The translations under genes and the position numbers were made by a program. Shown here in pieces: positions 34,463-44,463 of a stretch of 64,000 nucleotides of DNA. This DNA is from Bacteroidales bacterium (GTDB taxonomy: Bacteria > Bacteroidota > Bacteroidia > Bacteroidales > UBA10428). Positions within the stretch are counted from its first letter, which is position 1, and each line of letters opens with the position of its first letter. The notes beneath the pieces were generated by a model, which worked only from the letters and a program-made list of their open reading frames with translations, searched no databases and had not been told where the DNA came from. The stretch covers positions 36,420-100,419 of the forward strand of contig JAFGEO010000068.1 in assembly GCA_016931575.1 (NCBI GenBank), read 5' to 3'.

Positions 34463-37315
34463 CTATGTATTAAGCTCCTGTTTCAGGAACTGTGCGGTAT
34501 AGCTTTCGGTGCAACTGATGATTTCTTCGGGTGTTCCTTCACAGAGAATGGTGCCGCCTTCCTGTCCGCCTTCTTTGCCCATGTCGATGATGAAATCTGC
34601 CACTTTGATGACATCCAGGTTGTGTTCGATAATCAGGACCGTATTGCCCCTGTTTACCAGCTTATTGAGAACTTCAAGCAGGACACGGATATCTTCGAAA
34701 TGCAGGCCGGTGGTAGGTTCATCCAGGATGTAAAGTGTTTTTCCGGTATCCCTTTTTGCCAGCTCCGTTGCCAGTTTGATGCGTTGAGATTCTCCTCCCG
34801 ACAGGGTAGTGGAAGCTTGTCCCAGTTTGACATACCCCAGGCCCACTTTTTTCAGGGCCGATACCTTTTTATGGATAGCAGGGATGTTCCTGAAGAACTC
34901 ATCGGCCTGGTTAATGGTCATATCCAGCACCTCATTAATGTTCCGCCCTTTATATTTTACTTCAAGGGTTTCCCGGTTGTATCGCTTTCCGGAGCACTCG
35001 CGGCATTCTACGTACACATCGGGAAGAAAATTCATCTCAATGGTTTGGAGTCCGGCACCCTGGCACGATTCACACCTGCCGCCCTTCACATTAAATGAAA
35101 AACGACCGGGTTTATAAGCCCTGATCTTAGCTTCGGTGGTTTGGGCAAAGAGGTTTCGGATATCCGAAAACACACCCGTATAAGTTGCCGGATTCGACCT
35201 GGGGGTGCGGCCTATTGGCGACTGGTCGACATCGATGACCTTGTCGATATGCTCCAGCCCTTTGATCTCCAGGTAGGGTAGCGGAGTTTTTTTAGAGCGG
35301 TAAAAATGATTGCTTAGCGCCGGGTAAAGGGTTTCGTTGATCAATGAGGATTTTCCGCTGCCCGAAACGCCGGTTACACAGATAAATTTCCCCAGGTCGA
35401 TGCTTGTTGTGACGTTTTTAAGGTTATGTCCCGTAGCACCCTCGATGATCAGGCTTTTTCCATTTCCAGGGCGTCGTTCCTTTGGCACTTCAATGGTATG
35501 TTCGCCCCTTAGGTATTTTGCGGTAAGCCCATCCGTACGCAGGACTTCTTCAGGTGTTCCTGCGGCAACGACTTCCCCGCCATGCCTTCCTGCCCGCGGG
35601 CCCATATCTACCAGGTAGTCGGCCGATTCCATCATTTCCTTGTCATGTTCCACAACGATAATGGAATTGCCGGCATCGCGGAGAGATTTCAGCGCGTTGA
35701 TCAGGCGTACATTATCCCGGTGATGGAGACCAATACTGGGCTCATCGAGAATATACAGCACGTTCACCAGCTGTGATCCGATCTGGGTGGCAAGCCGGAT
35801 GCGCTGGCTTTCACCCCCTGAAAGGCTTCTGGAGGGCAGGTTCAGCGACAGGTAGCCCAGTCCTACATCCAGCAGGAACTGGACCCTGGTGAGGAGTTCT
35901 TTCAGGATCTCTGTGGCAATTTGCCTCTGTTTATCATCCAGGTGGGGCTCCAGATTGGAAAGCCAGGCTGCCAGGTCCTTGATGTCCATCTGTGCCAGTT
36001 CGGCAATATTCTTATCATGAATGCGGTAGTACAGCGACTCCGTTTTCAATCGGTTACCCTTACATTCCGGGCATTCCACTTTCCGTATGAACTGGTTGGC
36101 CCAGCTGGTGGTTGCTGAACCATTGGAGGCATTGGTGGCCTGCATGTTGTTCAGGTAGGTGACAACCCCTTCAAAGCTCAGGAAGTAGTTGGAGGTAGCC
36201 CCCAGGGGAGTGTTCTCGAGCTTAAAAGATTCTTCGGATCCATAAAGAATGATATTCAATGCCTCCTCCGGGATCTTCTTTATCGGAGTGTCCAGGGTAA
36301 AACCGTATTTACGGCCAATCGCTTCAAGCTGCCAGAATATCAACCCATTCCGGTATTTCCCCAGGGGTTCGATGGCTCCTTTCCGGATGTTCAGACTTTT
36401 ATCCGGGATAATCTTGTTGAGGTCAACTTCATCGATGGTCCCCAGCCCGCTGCAGCGTTCACAGGCTCCCTGCGGGGAGTTGAATGAAAAGGAATGGGGA
36501 GCAGGCTCGTTATAGGCAATGCCGGTGGTCGGGCACATCAGCTGGCGGCTGTAATATTTTGGATCCTTGCTGTCCTTCTCGATGGTCATAATTGTTCCCT
36601 TGCCGTGGTGCATGGCAGTCTGGACCGACTGCTGAAGGCGCTTCCTGTCATCCTGCTGAACAATCAGCTTATCGATGACGATCTCAACGCTGTGGTTCTT
36701 GTAGCGATCGAGCCGGAGGCCATGCCGGATCTCAGTGATCGCCCCATCGATGCGCACATAGAGGAAGCCCTTGCGCATGATCTGCTCGAAAAGTTCCTTA
36801 TAGTGCCCTTTCCGGTTTTTCACGACCGGGGCAAGGATCAGGGTTTTCTTTCCAAGGTAGCGCTCCTGGATGAGGTCGATAATCCTCTCATCGGTGTAGC
36901 GGACCATTTTTTCACCCGTATTTATCGAATAGGCAATGCCGGCACGCGCATAGAGCAACCTAAGGTAGTCGTAAATTTCGGTGGTGGTACCAACGGTCGA
37001 CCGGGGATTTCTGTTTGTCGTTTTTTGCTCGATACTGATGACGGGGGACAGCCCGGTGATCTTATCCACATCGGGGCGTTCCATGTTTCCCAGGAATTGC
37101 CGGGCATAAGCCGACAGTGTTTCCACATACCTGCGCTGACCTTCGGCATAAATGGTATCGAAAGCCAGAGACGATTTCCCGCTGCCGCTAAGACCCGTAA
37201 TTACGGAAAGCTTGTTTCGGGGGATAACAACGTCTATATTCTTGAGGTTGTGGACGCGGGCACCGAAAACCTGGATCAGGTCGCGTTCATCAATATGATC
37301 ATTTTCTTTTTTCAA
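34463..37315 (-). CDS. uvrA: Excinuclease ABC subunit A
   Basis: The 950-residue protein is full-length UvrA, the damage-sensing ATPase of nucleotide excision repair. It has two ABC cassettes, with Walker [14 protein letters not shown] near residue 40 and [13 protein letters not shown] near 645. Two ABC signatures ([38 protein letters not shown]) and zinc-binding CxxC pairs ([34 protein letters not shown]) are all visible. It lies 23 bp downstream of the lytic transglycosylase gene, so the two may be co-transcribed. The opposite strand carries a long shadow frame at 36494-37444. Confidence 0.98.
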   Translation of the reverse strand: MKKENDHIDERDLIQVFGARVHNLKNIDVVIPRNKLSVITGLSGSGKSSLAFDTIYAEGQRRYVETLSAYARQFLGNMERPDVDKITGLSPVISIEQKTTNRNPRSTVGTTTEIYDYLRLLYARAGIAYSINTGEKMVRYTDERIIDLIQERYLGKKTLILAPVVKNRKGHYKELFEQIMRKGFLYVRIDGAITEIRHGLRLDRYKNHSVEIVIDKLIVQQDDRKRLQQSVQTAMHHGKGTIMTIEKDSKDPKYYSRQLMCPTTGIAYNEPAPHSFSFNSPQGACERCSGLGTIDEVDLNKIIPDKSLNIRKGAIEPLGKYRNGLIFWQLEAIGRKYGFTLDTPIKKIPEEALNIILYGSEESFKLENTPLGATSNYFLSFEGVVTYLNNMQATNASNGSATTSWANQFIRKVECPECKGNRLKTESLYYRIHDKNIAELAQMDIKDLAAWLSNLEPHLDDKQRQIATEILKELLTRVQFLLDVGLGYLSLNLPSRSLSGGESQRIRLATQIGSQLVNVLYILDEPSIGLHHRDNVRLINALKSLRDAGNSIIVVEHDKEMMESADYLVDMGPRAGRHGGEVVAAGTPEEVLRTDGLTAKYLRGEHTIEVPKERRPGNGKSLIIEGATGHNLKNVTTSIDLGKFICVTGVSGSGKSSLINETLYPALSNHFYRSKKTPLPYLEIKGLEHIDKVIDVDQSPIGRTPRSNPATYTGVFSDIRNLFAQTTEAKIRAYKPGRFSFNVKGGRCESCQGAGLQTIEMNFLPDVYVECRECSGKRYNRETLEVKYKGRNINEVLDMTINQADEFFRNIPAIHKKVSALKKVGLGYVKLGQASTTLSGGESQRIKLATELAKRDTGKTLYILDEPTTGLHFEDIRVLLEVLNKLVNRGNTVLIIEHNLDVIKVADFIIDMGKEGGQEGGTILCEGTPEEIISCTESYTAQFLKQELNT

Positions 37316-37338
37316 GAACGGAAATTATCAGATTTGTA

Positions 37339-38280
37339 TTACAGCTCTCTTCTTTCAGGAATCTTTACCAGGTACATCTTTCCTGAAGCTACCGGCAAGC
37401 TCTTGTCGCGCATCCAGGGATTGAGGTATTTCAGCATCTTGTAATTGGTATCGTGTTTCCTGGCATAATCCCCCAGGTCTTTAATGCTCTGGGATACGGT
37501 GTCAATGGTATACGGTTCCGGGGCATACTTGTCGGAATCGGCTACATGGAAATTATATTTTTCCGGATAAGTCATTACAGCTTTGATAGCCAGGATCCGG
37601 AAGACATACCTGGCGGTTTCCTCATTGAACAGCAGGTCGTAGTAGTACGATTCACCCTGCCTTTCGATCTGGCGGTCGACGCCATTTCTGCCAACATTGT
37701 ATGAAGCAGCTGCCAGGGTCCAGCTGGTGTATTTTTTGTAAGACTCTTTCAGGAACATGCAGGCAGCCACTGTGGATTTTTCCAGGTGATAACGTTCATC
37801 GATCTCATCGGTAACTTCCAGTTTATATTCCTGGGCGGTGGGTTTCATGATTTGCCAGAAGCCGGTTGCTCCCGAAGGGGATACCACATTGCTCATGTTG
37901 CTTTCAGCGACCATAAGGTATTTAAAATCATCGGGGATACCCTGTTCTTTTAAAATAGGCTCTACAACCGGGAAATACCGGTTGGCCCTCTTGAGCATCA
38001 AAAGGGTCTGGGAGTGATAGTAGGTATTCACGATCAGCTCCCGTTCCAGGCTTTCGAAAACATCGTAGAATTCAAGCGGCACCTTTTCCCCGCAAAATTC
38101 CAGCAACTCGGGGATGAAAGGCGATTCTGTCATCAGGGCTGTGGCAGGGCTTTTTTCTTCCGGGGATACCTTGCCATTCCCCTGCGTTAAAAAAATGATA
38201 AGCACAATAAACAGGGCGAGTATGCTGATTTCAACAACACGTACCACTTTTTTCGACAAGAAAACACCAGATCCTTTCAT
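37339..38280 (-). CDS. Membrane-anchored lytic transglycosylase (MltD-like)
   Basis: The 313-residue protein begins MKGSGVFLSKKVV and has an N-terminal membrane anchor (EISILALFIVLIIFLTQG). An SLT domain follows at about 90-240: FKYLMVAESNMSNVVSPSGA holds the catalytic Glu of the ES motif, with GFWQIMKPTAQEY and AAASYNVGRNGV. It cuts peptidoglycan glycan strands to 1,6-anhydro ends in the periplasm. The C-terminus (YTIDTVSQSIKDLGDYARKH) looks like a single LysM-type wall-binding unit. I use the ATG at 38280; the longer frame reaches through a -7 element. Confidence 0.88.
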   Translation of the reverse strand: MKGSGVFLSKKVVRVVEISILALFIVLIIFLTQGNGKVSPEEKSPATALMTESPFIPELLEFCGEKVPLEFYDVFESLERELIVNTYYHSQTLLMLKRANRYFPVVEPILKEQGIPDDFKYLMVAESNMSNVVSPSGATGFWQIMKPTAQEYKLEVTDEIDERYHLEKSTVAACMFLKESYKKYTSWTLAAASYNVGRNGVDRQIERQGESYYYDLLFNEETARYVFRILAIKAVMTYPEKYNFHVADSDKYAPEPYTIDTVSQSIKDLGDYARKHDTNYKMLKYLNPWMRDKSLPVASGKMYLVKIPERREL

Positions 38281-38319
38281 ACAGCCTTTTTTTACGGTCC
38301 TACAACACAATGTAAACGG

Positions 38320-38327
38320 CAAAATTA
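38320..38327 (-). promoter_or_regulatory. -7 element TAATTTTG for the lytic transglycosylase/uvrA unit
   Basis: This exact TAnnTTTG match on the minus strand lies 39 bases before the ATG at 38280. The -33 region is unclear. Confidence 0.4.
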
Positions 38328-38443
38328 GCTAAAAAAAAGTGGATAAACGTGAAAGGAACAGGCAAAAGAAATTGAAACAAAGTAAGAAGAAGAGAGACAG
38401 GATGAATTTAGTGGGAAATTGATAATTTGCATAATACAGATTC

Positions 38444-38467
38444 AGAGACCTTGCATGCAAGGTCTCT
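38444..38467 (-). terminator. Perfect 24-bp palindrome at the end of the ECF operon
   Basis: Half-site AGAGACCTTGCA is followed directly by its complement TGCAAGGTCTCT, with no spacer, touching the stop codon of the beta-barrel gene. The folded RNA would be a strong hairpin, but no U-run follows, so it may act as a terminator, a stabiliser or a protein site. Confidence 0.5.
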
Positions 38468-39903
38468 TAAAACCTATATTTAACCCCGGTCATCACCCCC
38501 ATGGAGTATGGGTATACCTCCGTTTGCGGGTTGGTGTTGATAGGCTTTAGATAATACTTGAAAAAAGGTTCCAGGCTTAAGGCTACGTTCGGTCCCAGCG
38601 GGTAAGCAAATCCCAGGCTAAGGGAACCACAGTAGTTCAGGGTGTTAATATCTTCGGTTTCGCCGCTGGTCTCGAAATTCAGGTTATCGGTAGCGATGGC
38701 CTTGTTCCCGATCAGGAAGTTGGCCCAGATACCACTGCTGATATCCATATCGAATTTCCGGTCGATAAGCCTGTAGCGGAATACGATGGGGACTTCAATA
38801 AATTCGAAATACTGTTCGGCAGTGAAGCTTCCAGGTACCCATTCCGTGGCCGGATCAGCAGCAGCCACCGATGGGGGCATGCTTTTATCGAAGGTGATAT
38901 TTCCTGTTGAATTCACCAGGTCGGCCGGGAGAGATTGATGTTCGCGGGAGGTCTCATTCGTGAAGATTTGGGTCGAATTCCAGGGTTCATCAATGGAAGC
39001 ATAGAGCTGGTCAGCTTCGATGGTTGTCTTGATTTGTCCGATCTTGGAGTAATACAGTCCGGATTGGATAGAAAACCTTGGTGCGGGCTCCACTTCAACC
39101 TGGAAGCCTCCGGCATAAGTTGTCACTCCCGACTCATAATTGTCATAATCGTTGATGGGATAGGGAATGGTATTTACATTCACATCGCGATAGGTATACT
39201 GAGGGCCTACAAGTCCGCCAACAGTCCATGAAGCTCCCGGTTTTGTTTTTTCAGCCGACTCAATCTCCAGGATATTCTGTTGCATGACAAGCTCGTTCAC
39301 ATTCAGCGTAGTGGTTTTCTTCGGAAGGAGTTCCGGGTTTGTTTCCTTTTCAGGATTTTCAGCAGCAGCCAGGGACAAGGATTCAGCATCATCCATCTTT
39401 TCAGGATCCGCTGATAAGGGGTTTGACTCTGCTGGAGGTGTATTTCCCGAATGCTGAGCAAGTATGGCTTCCTGTTCCGAAGGCGCAGCAGCCGATTCAA
39501 CAGGGGTTTCGGAGACTATCAGGGATCCGGTCGGGGCGATCATTCCATTTTCAGAAACGGTTTTTTCGGAGGGTGTTTCGTGAATTTCTGCAACAGCGAT
39601 GGGAGCAGACTCTTCAGTAGCAGGAATCAGAGCAGGGCTTGTACTTTCAGCGATACTCTGTCCTGATGTTGCAGGGGTATTGTTTTTTTCGGAAGGATTT
39701 ATAAGAATGTAGGCCAGAATAGTGGTTCCCACAGCAAAGAAAATGCTGGCCGCAATCTTCATCCATACCGGTGCCAGGGGCACCTTCCTCGATTGTGACA
39801 ATGCGTTTTCCAGTCTTTCCCAGCCATTGGCAGGGGGCGGTGGAGAGTAGTCATAAAGCTCTTCCCGAAATAACTGATCAATATTATTCAGCTTATCCAT
39901 CAT
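38467..39903 (-). CDS. Anti-sigma-like membrane protein fused to an outer-membrane beta-barrel
   Basis: In order, this 478-residue protein has a short cytosolic N-terminus (NNIDQLFREELYDYSPPPP, 1-45) and one transmembrane helix (KIAASIFFAVGTTILAYILI, about 49-68). Next comes a Ser/Glu/Ala/Pro-rich linker to about 215 and a C-terminal PorT-like barrel domain (about 225-478, ending SMGVMTGVKYRF). There is no cleavable signal peptide. It follows the ECF sigma gene by 1 bp and is the natural candidate for its anti-sigma partner. The long disordered linker could span the periplasm. Single-chain inner-to-outer membrane signalling is inferred. Confidence 0.75.
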   Translation of the reverse strand: MMDKLNNIDQLFREELYDYSPPPPANGWERLENALSQSRKVPLAPVWMKIAASIFFAVGTTILAYILINPSEKNNTPATSGQSIAESTSPALIPATEESAPIAVAEIHETPSEKTVSENGMIAPTGSLIVSETPVESAAAPSEQEAILAQHSGNTPPAESNPLSADPEKMDDAESLSLAAAENPEKETNPELLPKKTTTLNVNELVMQQNILEIESAEKTKPGASWTVGGLVGPQYTYRDVNVNTIPYPINDYDNYESGVTTYAGGFQVEVEPAPRFSIQSGLYYSKIGQIKTTIEADQLYASIDEPWNSTQIFTNETSREHQSLPADLVNSTGNITFDKSMPPSVAAADPATEWVPGSFTAEQYFEFIEVPIVFRYRLIDRKFDMDISSGIWANFLIGNKAIATDNLNFETSGETEDINTLNYCGSLSLGFAYPLGPNVALSLEPFFKYYLKPINTNPQTEVYPYSMGVMTGVKYRF

Positions 39904-39904
39904 C

Positions 39905-40459
39905 CTAATACTCTACCTTAATCTCCTGTTTATAATAGTCCTTTACTTTTTCCTGCAAGATTGATCGTGCCCGCGAAAGATTCGACTTTGAGGTGCCTTC
40001 CGAGATGTTCAGCATTTTACTGATTTCCTTATGCGAATACCCTTCGATGGCATACAGGTTAAAAACCAGCCGGTATTGTGGTGTCAGGTCCTGGATCATA
40101 GCCATCAACTCTTTTACAGTGATGTTATCATTCATTTCTGAGCTCATTTCCAGATTGTACTCCACAATTTCCTCGTTCAGGCTTACGGATTTATGCAGGC
40201 TCCTGAATTTTTCAAGAGCTGTGTTTACCATAATTCTCCGGATCCAGCCTTCAAAGGAACCCCGCGATTCGAACTGACCAATCTTTTCAAAGATCTTTAA
40301 AAAGCCTTCGTGCAAAATATCCTTCGCATCATCCGATGAGCCTGCATATCGCATACATACACCGAACATAGGTGCGCTGAACATTTCGTACAGTAACCTT
40401 TGAGCTTCCTTGTCTTTTCGGCGGCAACCTTCGATTATATTTTCAACTTTCCCCAGCAA
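39905..40459 (-). CDS. ECF-type RNA polymerase sigma factor
   Basis: The 184-residue sigma-70-family protein has region 2 (LLYEMFSAPMFGVCMRYAGS, DDAKDILHEGFLKIFEKI, GSFEGWIRRIMVNTALEK) and region 4 (YRLVFNLYAIEGYSHKEISK, then TSKSNLSRARSILQEKV). It directs transcription of an envelope-related regulon. The start appears to be TTG at 40459 because there is no ATG upstream and family members begin only a few residues before VENIIEGC. It is followed after 1 bp by its likely anti-sigma/barrel partner. Confidence 0.93.
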   Translation of the reverse strand: MLGKVENIIEGCRRKDKEAQRLLYEMFSAPMFGVCMRYAGSSDDAKDILHEGFLKIFEKIGQFESRGSFEGWIRRIMVNTALEKFRSLHKSVSLNEEIVEYNLEMSSEMNDNITVKELMAMIQDLTPQYRLVFNLYAIEGYSHKEISKMLNISEGTSKSNLSRARSILQEKVKDYYKQEIKVEY

Positions 40460-41162
40460 TAGTATTGTATGGAATATTCCACATTTACGGATAAAAAACA
40501 GGACAATCTCAGGTTACTGCTCTTTCTTGATGCACGGGCCATGCAAATGGTTGCGTTGGCATCGAAAAAATACAGTTCTTCTAAGACTGACTAATTCTAC
40601 TCAAATTTCGACATTTTTTCAGAGAAAGAAAAAGTTTTCGCAGCCAGTTAAGGCTTGTCTTCTATGCCAATATTTGAGTTAAATACTAAGTGTATACGCA
40701 TAAAGCAACAAAAAGTGTTCCATTTCGGACAATGACTGTTCAAATTTGAAACAAACCAGGAGGCTTCACCGGAGGTACAGGTAATTTAACAGGCACGCAA
40801 ACAATACAATACGCCGACTGGCATAGTGCTTGTTAAGTCATTCTCATGCTATGATGCTCCAGGTAAAGAGACCCATAGGCACAGGGTTGATAACTCAATG
40901 GAATTAAAATAAAAGGACCAGCAGGCAGGTGGAAGACTGAATATAGGGTTCGTGCTACCGGGCTTGTAGTTCTTTTCACAGATAGGTTTAGATAGGTGAG
41001 AGAATCCCGGTGGGGACCGGGATTCTTTTTTTTACCTCAACACTCAACACCTACCAACCGAACTTGCGAGCTCACCGAAGGGAATCTTCAATCACCAGGT
41101 ATAACTATCTTAGTCCAATTGGCGATTTTGGATTGTTGATTTTTGAAGATTGATATAGGAAA
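40460..41162. other. 703-bp gene-free region with a plus-strand terminator
   Basis: No protein gene is visible on either strand. It must hold the promoter of the leftward ECF operon. A strong plus-strand terminator lies at 41001-41033, although the nearest upstream plus-strand gene is smpB 10 kb away. The stretch 40680-41000 may therefore be transcribed as a non-coding RNA. An imperfect inverted repeat (ACTCAAAT near 40606 and ATTTGAGT near 40673) is also present. I searched by eye for tmRNA, RNase P and SRP signatures and saw none. Confidence 0.5.
41001..41033 (+). terminator. Strong orphan terminator
   Basis: An 11-bp perfect stem (AGAATCCCGGT with ACCGGGATTCT) and a GGGG loop are followed by eight or more T on the plus strand. 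No plus-strand gene precedes it. Confidence 0.85.
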
Positions 41163-42389
41163 TCACCCAGCCGCATTCAGCTCAGCGATCTTCACGATGA
41201 CATCAACAGCTTTTTCCATTGATTTTATAGGAACGAACTCAAAGCGGCTGTGGAAGTTATGTCCGCCGGCGAAGATATTCGGACAGGGAAGACCCATGTA
41301 CGATAGGCGTGCGCCGTCTGTTCCTCCCCGGATGGGCTTCACCCTGGGTTTCACTCCGACTTCACTCATCGCTTTTAAGGCCAGTTCGATGATATGATAG
41401 ACCGGCTCGATCTTTTGCCGCATATTGTAATACTGGTCGACCATGGTAAGTTTCACGGTGCCGTTGCCATATTTTACATTCAGGTGATCCACAATCTTGA
41501 TCATCAGGTTCTTCTTCTTGGAAAACTCCTCTGCATTATGGTCCCGGATGATATAGCTGACTTTCGTAAAATCAACGGTTCCGTTAAACTCGGTAAGGTG
41601 GTAGAAACCTTCGTAACCTTCGGTATATTCGGGTTTCTCATTCAGGGGCAGCATGGACTCCAGTTCCAGGGCGATGTGCATGGAATTTTTCATCTGGTTC
41701 TTGGCTGTTCCCGGATGAACATTTCTTCCCTGTATGGCGATCTTGGCACTTGCAGCATTGAAATTTTCAAATTCCAGCTCTCCGATCTGGCCTCCATCAA
41801 GAGTAAAGGCGAAATCGGCACCGAATTTTTTCACATCGAACTTATCCGCACCTTTCCCAATCTCTTCATCTGGGGTGAAGGCAAGGCGGATTTTACCGTG
41901 TTTAATTTCCGGATTGCTGATCAGGGTTTCCATGGCGGTGATAATTTCGGCGAGCCCTGCCTTGTCGTCAGCGCCCAGAAGGGTTGTGCCGTCTGTTGCA
42001 ATGATGGATTGCCCGAGGTAATTGTTCAGCTCCGGGAAATCGGATGCCGAGAGCAGGATGTTCTTTTTCTCATTCAGGACCAGGGGTTTCCCGAAGTAGG
42101 ACTTAAAGATCTGGGGTTTTACATTGCGGCCTGAGCAATCGGGACTGGTATCCAGGTGGGCGATAAAACCGATTACCGGAACATCCTTATCAATATTCGC
42201 GGGCAGCGTGGCCATGATGTACCCGTTTTCGTCATGCTCAACTTCCTGAAGACCTATCTCTTTCAGTTCCCCGGCGATAAGTTTGCCAAATTCAATTTGT
42301 GTTGGTGTGCTGGGAAAGCTTTCTGATTTATCATCCGACTGGGTGTCGATTTTAACATATTTAAGGAATCGTTCTACAAGATTTTCCAT
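41163..42389 (-). CDS. pepT: Peptidase T (tripeptide aminopeptidase)
   Basis: The 408-residue zinc peptidase of the M20 family removes the N-terminal residue from tripeptides in the cytosol. Visible: [13 protein letters not shown] (first zinc His/Asp), [13 protein letters not shown] (bridging Asp), [15 protein letters not shown] (catalytic Glu-Glu), [13 protein letters not shown] and, near the C-terminus, [19 protein letters not shown] with FHSRFEFVP. It is divergent from lplA with 65 bp between the start codons. Confidence 0.95.
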   Translation of the reverse strand: MENLVERFLKYVKIDTQSDDKSESFPSTPTQIEFGKLIAGELKEIGLQEVEHDENGYIMATLPANIDKDVPVIGFIAHLDTSPDCSGRNVKPQIFKSYFGKPLVLNEKKNILLSASDFPELNNYLGQSIIATDGTTLLGADDKAGLAEIITAMETLISNPEIKHGKIRLAFTPDEEIGKGADKFDVKKFGADFAFTLDGGQIGELEFENFNAASAKIAIQGRNVHPGTAKNQMKNSMHIALELESMLPLNEKPEYTEGYEGFYHLTEFNGTVDFTKVSYIIRDHNAEEFSKKKNLMIKIVDHLNVKYGNGTVKLTMVDQYYNMRQKIEPVYHIIELALKAMSEVGVKPRVKPIRGGTDGARLSYMGLPCPNIFAGGHNFHSRFEFVPIKSMEKAVDVIVKIAELNAAG

Positions 42390-42395
42390 TTGTTC

Positions 42396-42403
42396 TATTT
42401 TTG
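42396..42403 (+). promoter_or_regulatory. -7 element TATTTTTG for lplA
   Basis: This exact TAnnTTTG match lies 51 bases before the lplA ATG and spans the first codon of a longer TTG frame from 42401, ruling that start out. The -33 box is unclear. Confidence 0.4.
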
Positions 42404-42454
42404 ATCTTACGAATTTCTGAAATTACTAAATTATTCGGAAAACATCAGCATGCA

Positions 42455-43438
42455 ATGTTAACCCTGATCAGCAAGACCGTCGATATTTATTATAACCTGG
42501 CTACGGAGGAATACCTTCTGAAGGAATTTTCGGAAGACTGTTTGATGCTGTGGCAGTCTGAAACCTGCCTTGTCGTCGGAAAGCATCAGAACGCCATTGC
42601 GGAGATCAACCAGGCCTTTATAAGGGAACAAAGTATTCCCGTAGCCCGCCGGCTAAGCGGGGGAGGGACGGTATACCATGGTAAGGGGAACCTGAATTTT
42701 ACCTTTATCCGGAACGGACAGCCCGGCAAGCTCGTTGACTTTCACTTTTTTGTCAGTCCCGTTGTTTCGTACCTGGCTACTTTAGGGATCAGGGCGGAGA
42801 TTGGCAAAAAAAACGATATCCTGATCAACGGACAGAAAATATCCGGAAATGCTGAGCATATCTATAAGAATCGCGTTTTGCACCACGGCACGCTGCTGTT
42901 CGATGCCGACCTTTCGGAACTGAACCGGTCCATCGAAGTGACCGCGGGGCAATACAAGGATAAGGCGGTACAATCTAACCGTTCGGTGGTCACCAACATC
43001 ATCGGTCATCTTGATCATAAACTGAGTCTTGAAGCATTCGAGCAGGGCTTGTACCGGTACCTGCAGGAAAATTTCCCTGGAGCAGGGAGTTATGAACTTA
43101 CCCCGTCCGACACTGAAAAGATAACTCAGTTACGGGATCAGAAATATTCCAGGGAGGAGTGGATCTATGGCTATTCCCCAAACTTTGAGGTGAACGGGAA
43201 TATCAGGTATTCAGGACAGGACCATCCGATTTCCTGCCAGGTGAAGAAAGGGGCGATCAGTGGGGTCTCCATTCTTACTGGCGATGCTGAACTGGACAGG
43301 GCCATTTTCGCAGTGCTTATGGGTAAACCCTTCAGGTATGCTGACCTGGAGACTGCACTGAGGCTGGAGGAGGCTGTGCCGGATGAGGTGGGAGAGGCTA
43401 TTTTAGCGGTATTATTCTATCAGAAAGGACAGACCTGA
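42455..43438 (+). CDS. lplA: Lipoate--protein ligase
   Basis: The 327-residue enzyme activates free lipoate with ATP and attaches it to lipoyl domains of 2-oxoacid dehydrogenases and GcvH. Motifs: DIYYNLATEEYLL at the start, RRLSGGGTVYHGKGNLNFTF (65-84), and the lipoate-binding lysine region KKNDILINGQKISGNAEHI, followed by HHGTLLFDADLSEL. A C-terminal accessory domain (about 245-327) is present, as expected for single-chain LplA. The usual Asp in 'VYHD' is Gly76 here. I use the ATG at 42455. Confidence 0.93.
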   Translation: MLTLISKTVDIYYNLATEEYLLKEFSEDCLMLWQSETCLVVGKHQNAIAEINQAFIREQSIPVARRLSGGGTVYHGKGNLNFTFIRNGQPGKLVDFHFFVSPVVSYLATLGIRAEIGKKNDILINGQKISGNAEHIYKNRVLHHGTLLFDADLSELNRSIEVTAGQYKDKAVQSNRSVVTNIIGHLDHKLSLEAFEQGLYRYLQENFPGAGSYELTPSDTEKITQLRDQKYSREEWIYGYSPNFEVNGNIRYSGQDHPISCQVKKGAISGVSILTGDAELDRAIFAVLMGKPFRYADLETALRLEEAVPDEVGEAILAVLFYQKGQT

Positions 43439-43452
43439 TTTCTGAGCACGGA

Positions 43453-43496
43453 ATACCCTGAAAGGGTATCTGCAACAGGATAGGGTGAAGCCCTAT
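43453..43496. repeat. Double inverted-repeat intergenic element
   Basis: Two short hairpins lie back to back: ATACCCT/AGGGTAT with a GAA loop (43453-43469) and ATAGGG/CCCTAT with a TGAAG loop (43480-43496). A third related word (CCTGGAAGGGCC) follows near 43527. The CCCTGAAAGGG and GGGTGAAGCCC words look like a dispersed Bacteroidota intergenic repeat; only one copy is in this window. Confidence 0.45.
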
Positions 43497-43677
43497 TTTT
43501 AAGGGATAGCAGAAATTCCTGAGTCCTGGAAGGGCCTAAGCAAATTGCGATTGACTAAAGCTCAAACTGGTAAACATCTGTTCTGAGCCCAGTGTTGAAT
43601 ATCCCGATTGTTTCCTTGTGTGAAATAAGCCTGATGCATCTCACCAGGCTTATTTTCAAAGTAACAGATCTTATTGT

Positions 43678-44106
43678 TTACCAACTTAGAGTCTTCATCC
43701 GGGTAGGTTCTTCACTGCCATTTTCATAGATGCGTATTTCAGCCGATCCTGTTCCTGTAAACCTAACCAAAGCATCGTAATTTAGTGGTCCAACCGCAGT
43801 GAATTGCTTGTCCCCCGATTCGGTATTGGTCCTGTCCCAATTGACTTCATCAAAAAAAAACACTCCGTCATCTGGTGCAGAGATTATCACTTTCAGTGTA
43901 GTATCTTCCGGGAGTTCTGCTCTAAGACTATACTCATGATCATCATAAGCCTCGTCCATTGCAGATATTTCAACATCACTTTCCCGGAGAATGTTATCTC
44001 CGTTAAGTCCTGTTTCGGGATAAACAATAAGGGGATCTTTGCCGCATTCCATGGCAAGCAAACTGAAAATCAGCATGATGCTAAAAGGGAAAAATAATTT
44101 TTTCAT
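43678..44106 (-). CDS. Small exported protein of unknown function
   Basis: The 142-residue protein has a signal peptide (LFFPFSIMLIFSLLAMECGK); Cys21 could be lipidated, but the lipobox (AMEC) is poor. The mature part is beta-rich and acidic (SLRAELPEDTTLKVIISAPD, VRFTGTGSAEIRIYENG). It is not recognised. The region around it has repeats and a toxin-antitoxin pair and looks like accessory DNA. Confidence 0.6.
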   Translation of the reverse strand: MKKLFFPFSIMLIFSLLAMECGKDPLIVYPETGLNGDNILRESDVEISAMDEAYDDHEYSLRAELPEDTTLKVIISAPDDGVFFFDEVNWDRTNTESGDKQFTAVGPLNYDALVRFTGTGSAEIRIYENGSEEPTRMKTLSW

Positions 44107-44237
44107 TTGGTGTAATTTAAGTTGATAGTATTAAAAGTTGATTAACTGAGTAATTGAGGAACTGACGATACTTTCCCGGCAGTTTGACAAAAAAGTTATT
44201 TCTGGTTGCTGTCAAATCAGCGACTTAATTTAGGGTT

Positions 44238-44295
44238 GCCACGAATTTCACTGATTAACACGAATTTCCAATTCTTAATTCGCGAAATTAGTGGC
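44238..44295. repeat. Imperfect palindromic intergenic repeat
   Basis: GCCACGAATTTC (44238-44249) and GAAATTAGTGGC (44284-44295) are complementary at 11 of 12 positions, with GAATTTCC and AATTCGCG words in between. Sequences of this GCCACGAATT type are common dispersed repeats in genomes of this phylum; it may be a MITE-like remnant. Confidence 0.5.
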
Positions 44296-44416
44296 TATTT
44301 ATAGCTGCTATTTAAGTTTGTTAGCTTATTTCCTTGAGCTGGCTTAAAGTTGGCTATAAAATATCACTACACATAAGTTTACACAAATGCCTTGAGAAAC
44401 ATACGTTGCAAATAAA

Positions 44417-44463
44417 GTTCCCATTTTGAGAATTTATTTTATTTTTGTTCCCAGTTAGGGAAC
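44417..44463 (+). promoter_or_regulatory. higBA promoter and operator
   Basis: A perfect palindrome GTTCCC-AGTTA-GGGAAC (44447-44463) ends one base before the higB ATG, and one more GTTCCC half-site lies at 44417-44422. Between them is a TATTTTTG -7 element (44440-44447). The spacing fits autorepression by HigA. Confidence 0.65.

Noticed and set aside
36494..37444. Long open frame (316 codons) antisense to uvrA
   Set aside because: It runs opposite to the well-supported UvrA coding sequence, has no family motifs, and arises from the codon bias of the real gene.
41394..42134. 246-codon plus-strand frame over pepT
   Set aside because: It is a shadow of the pepT codons on the other strand, with no motif or start signal.
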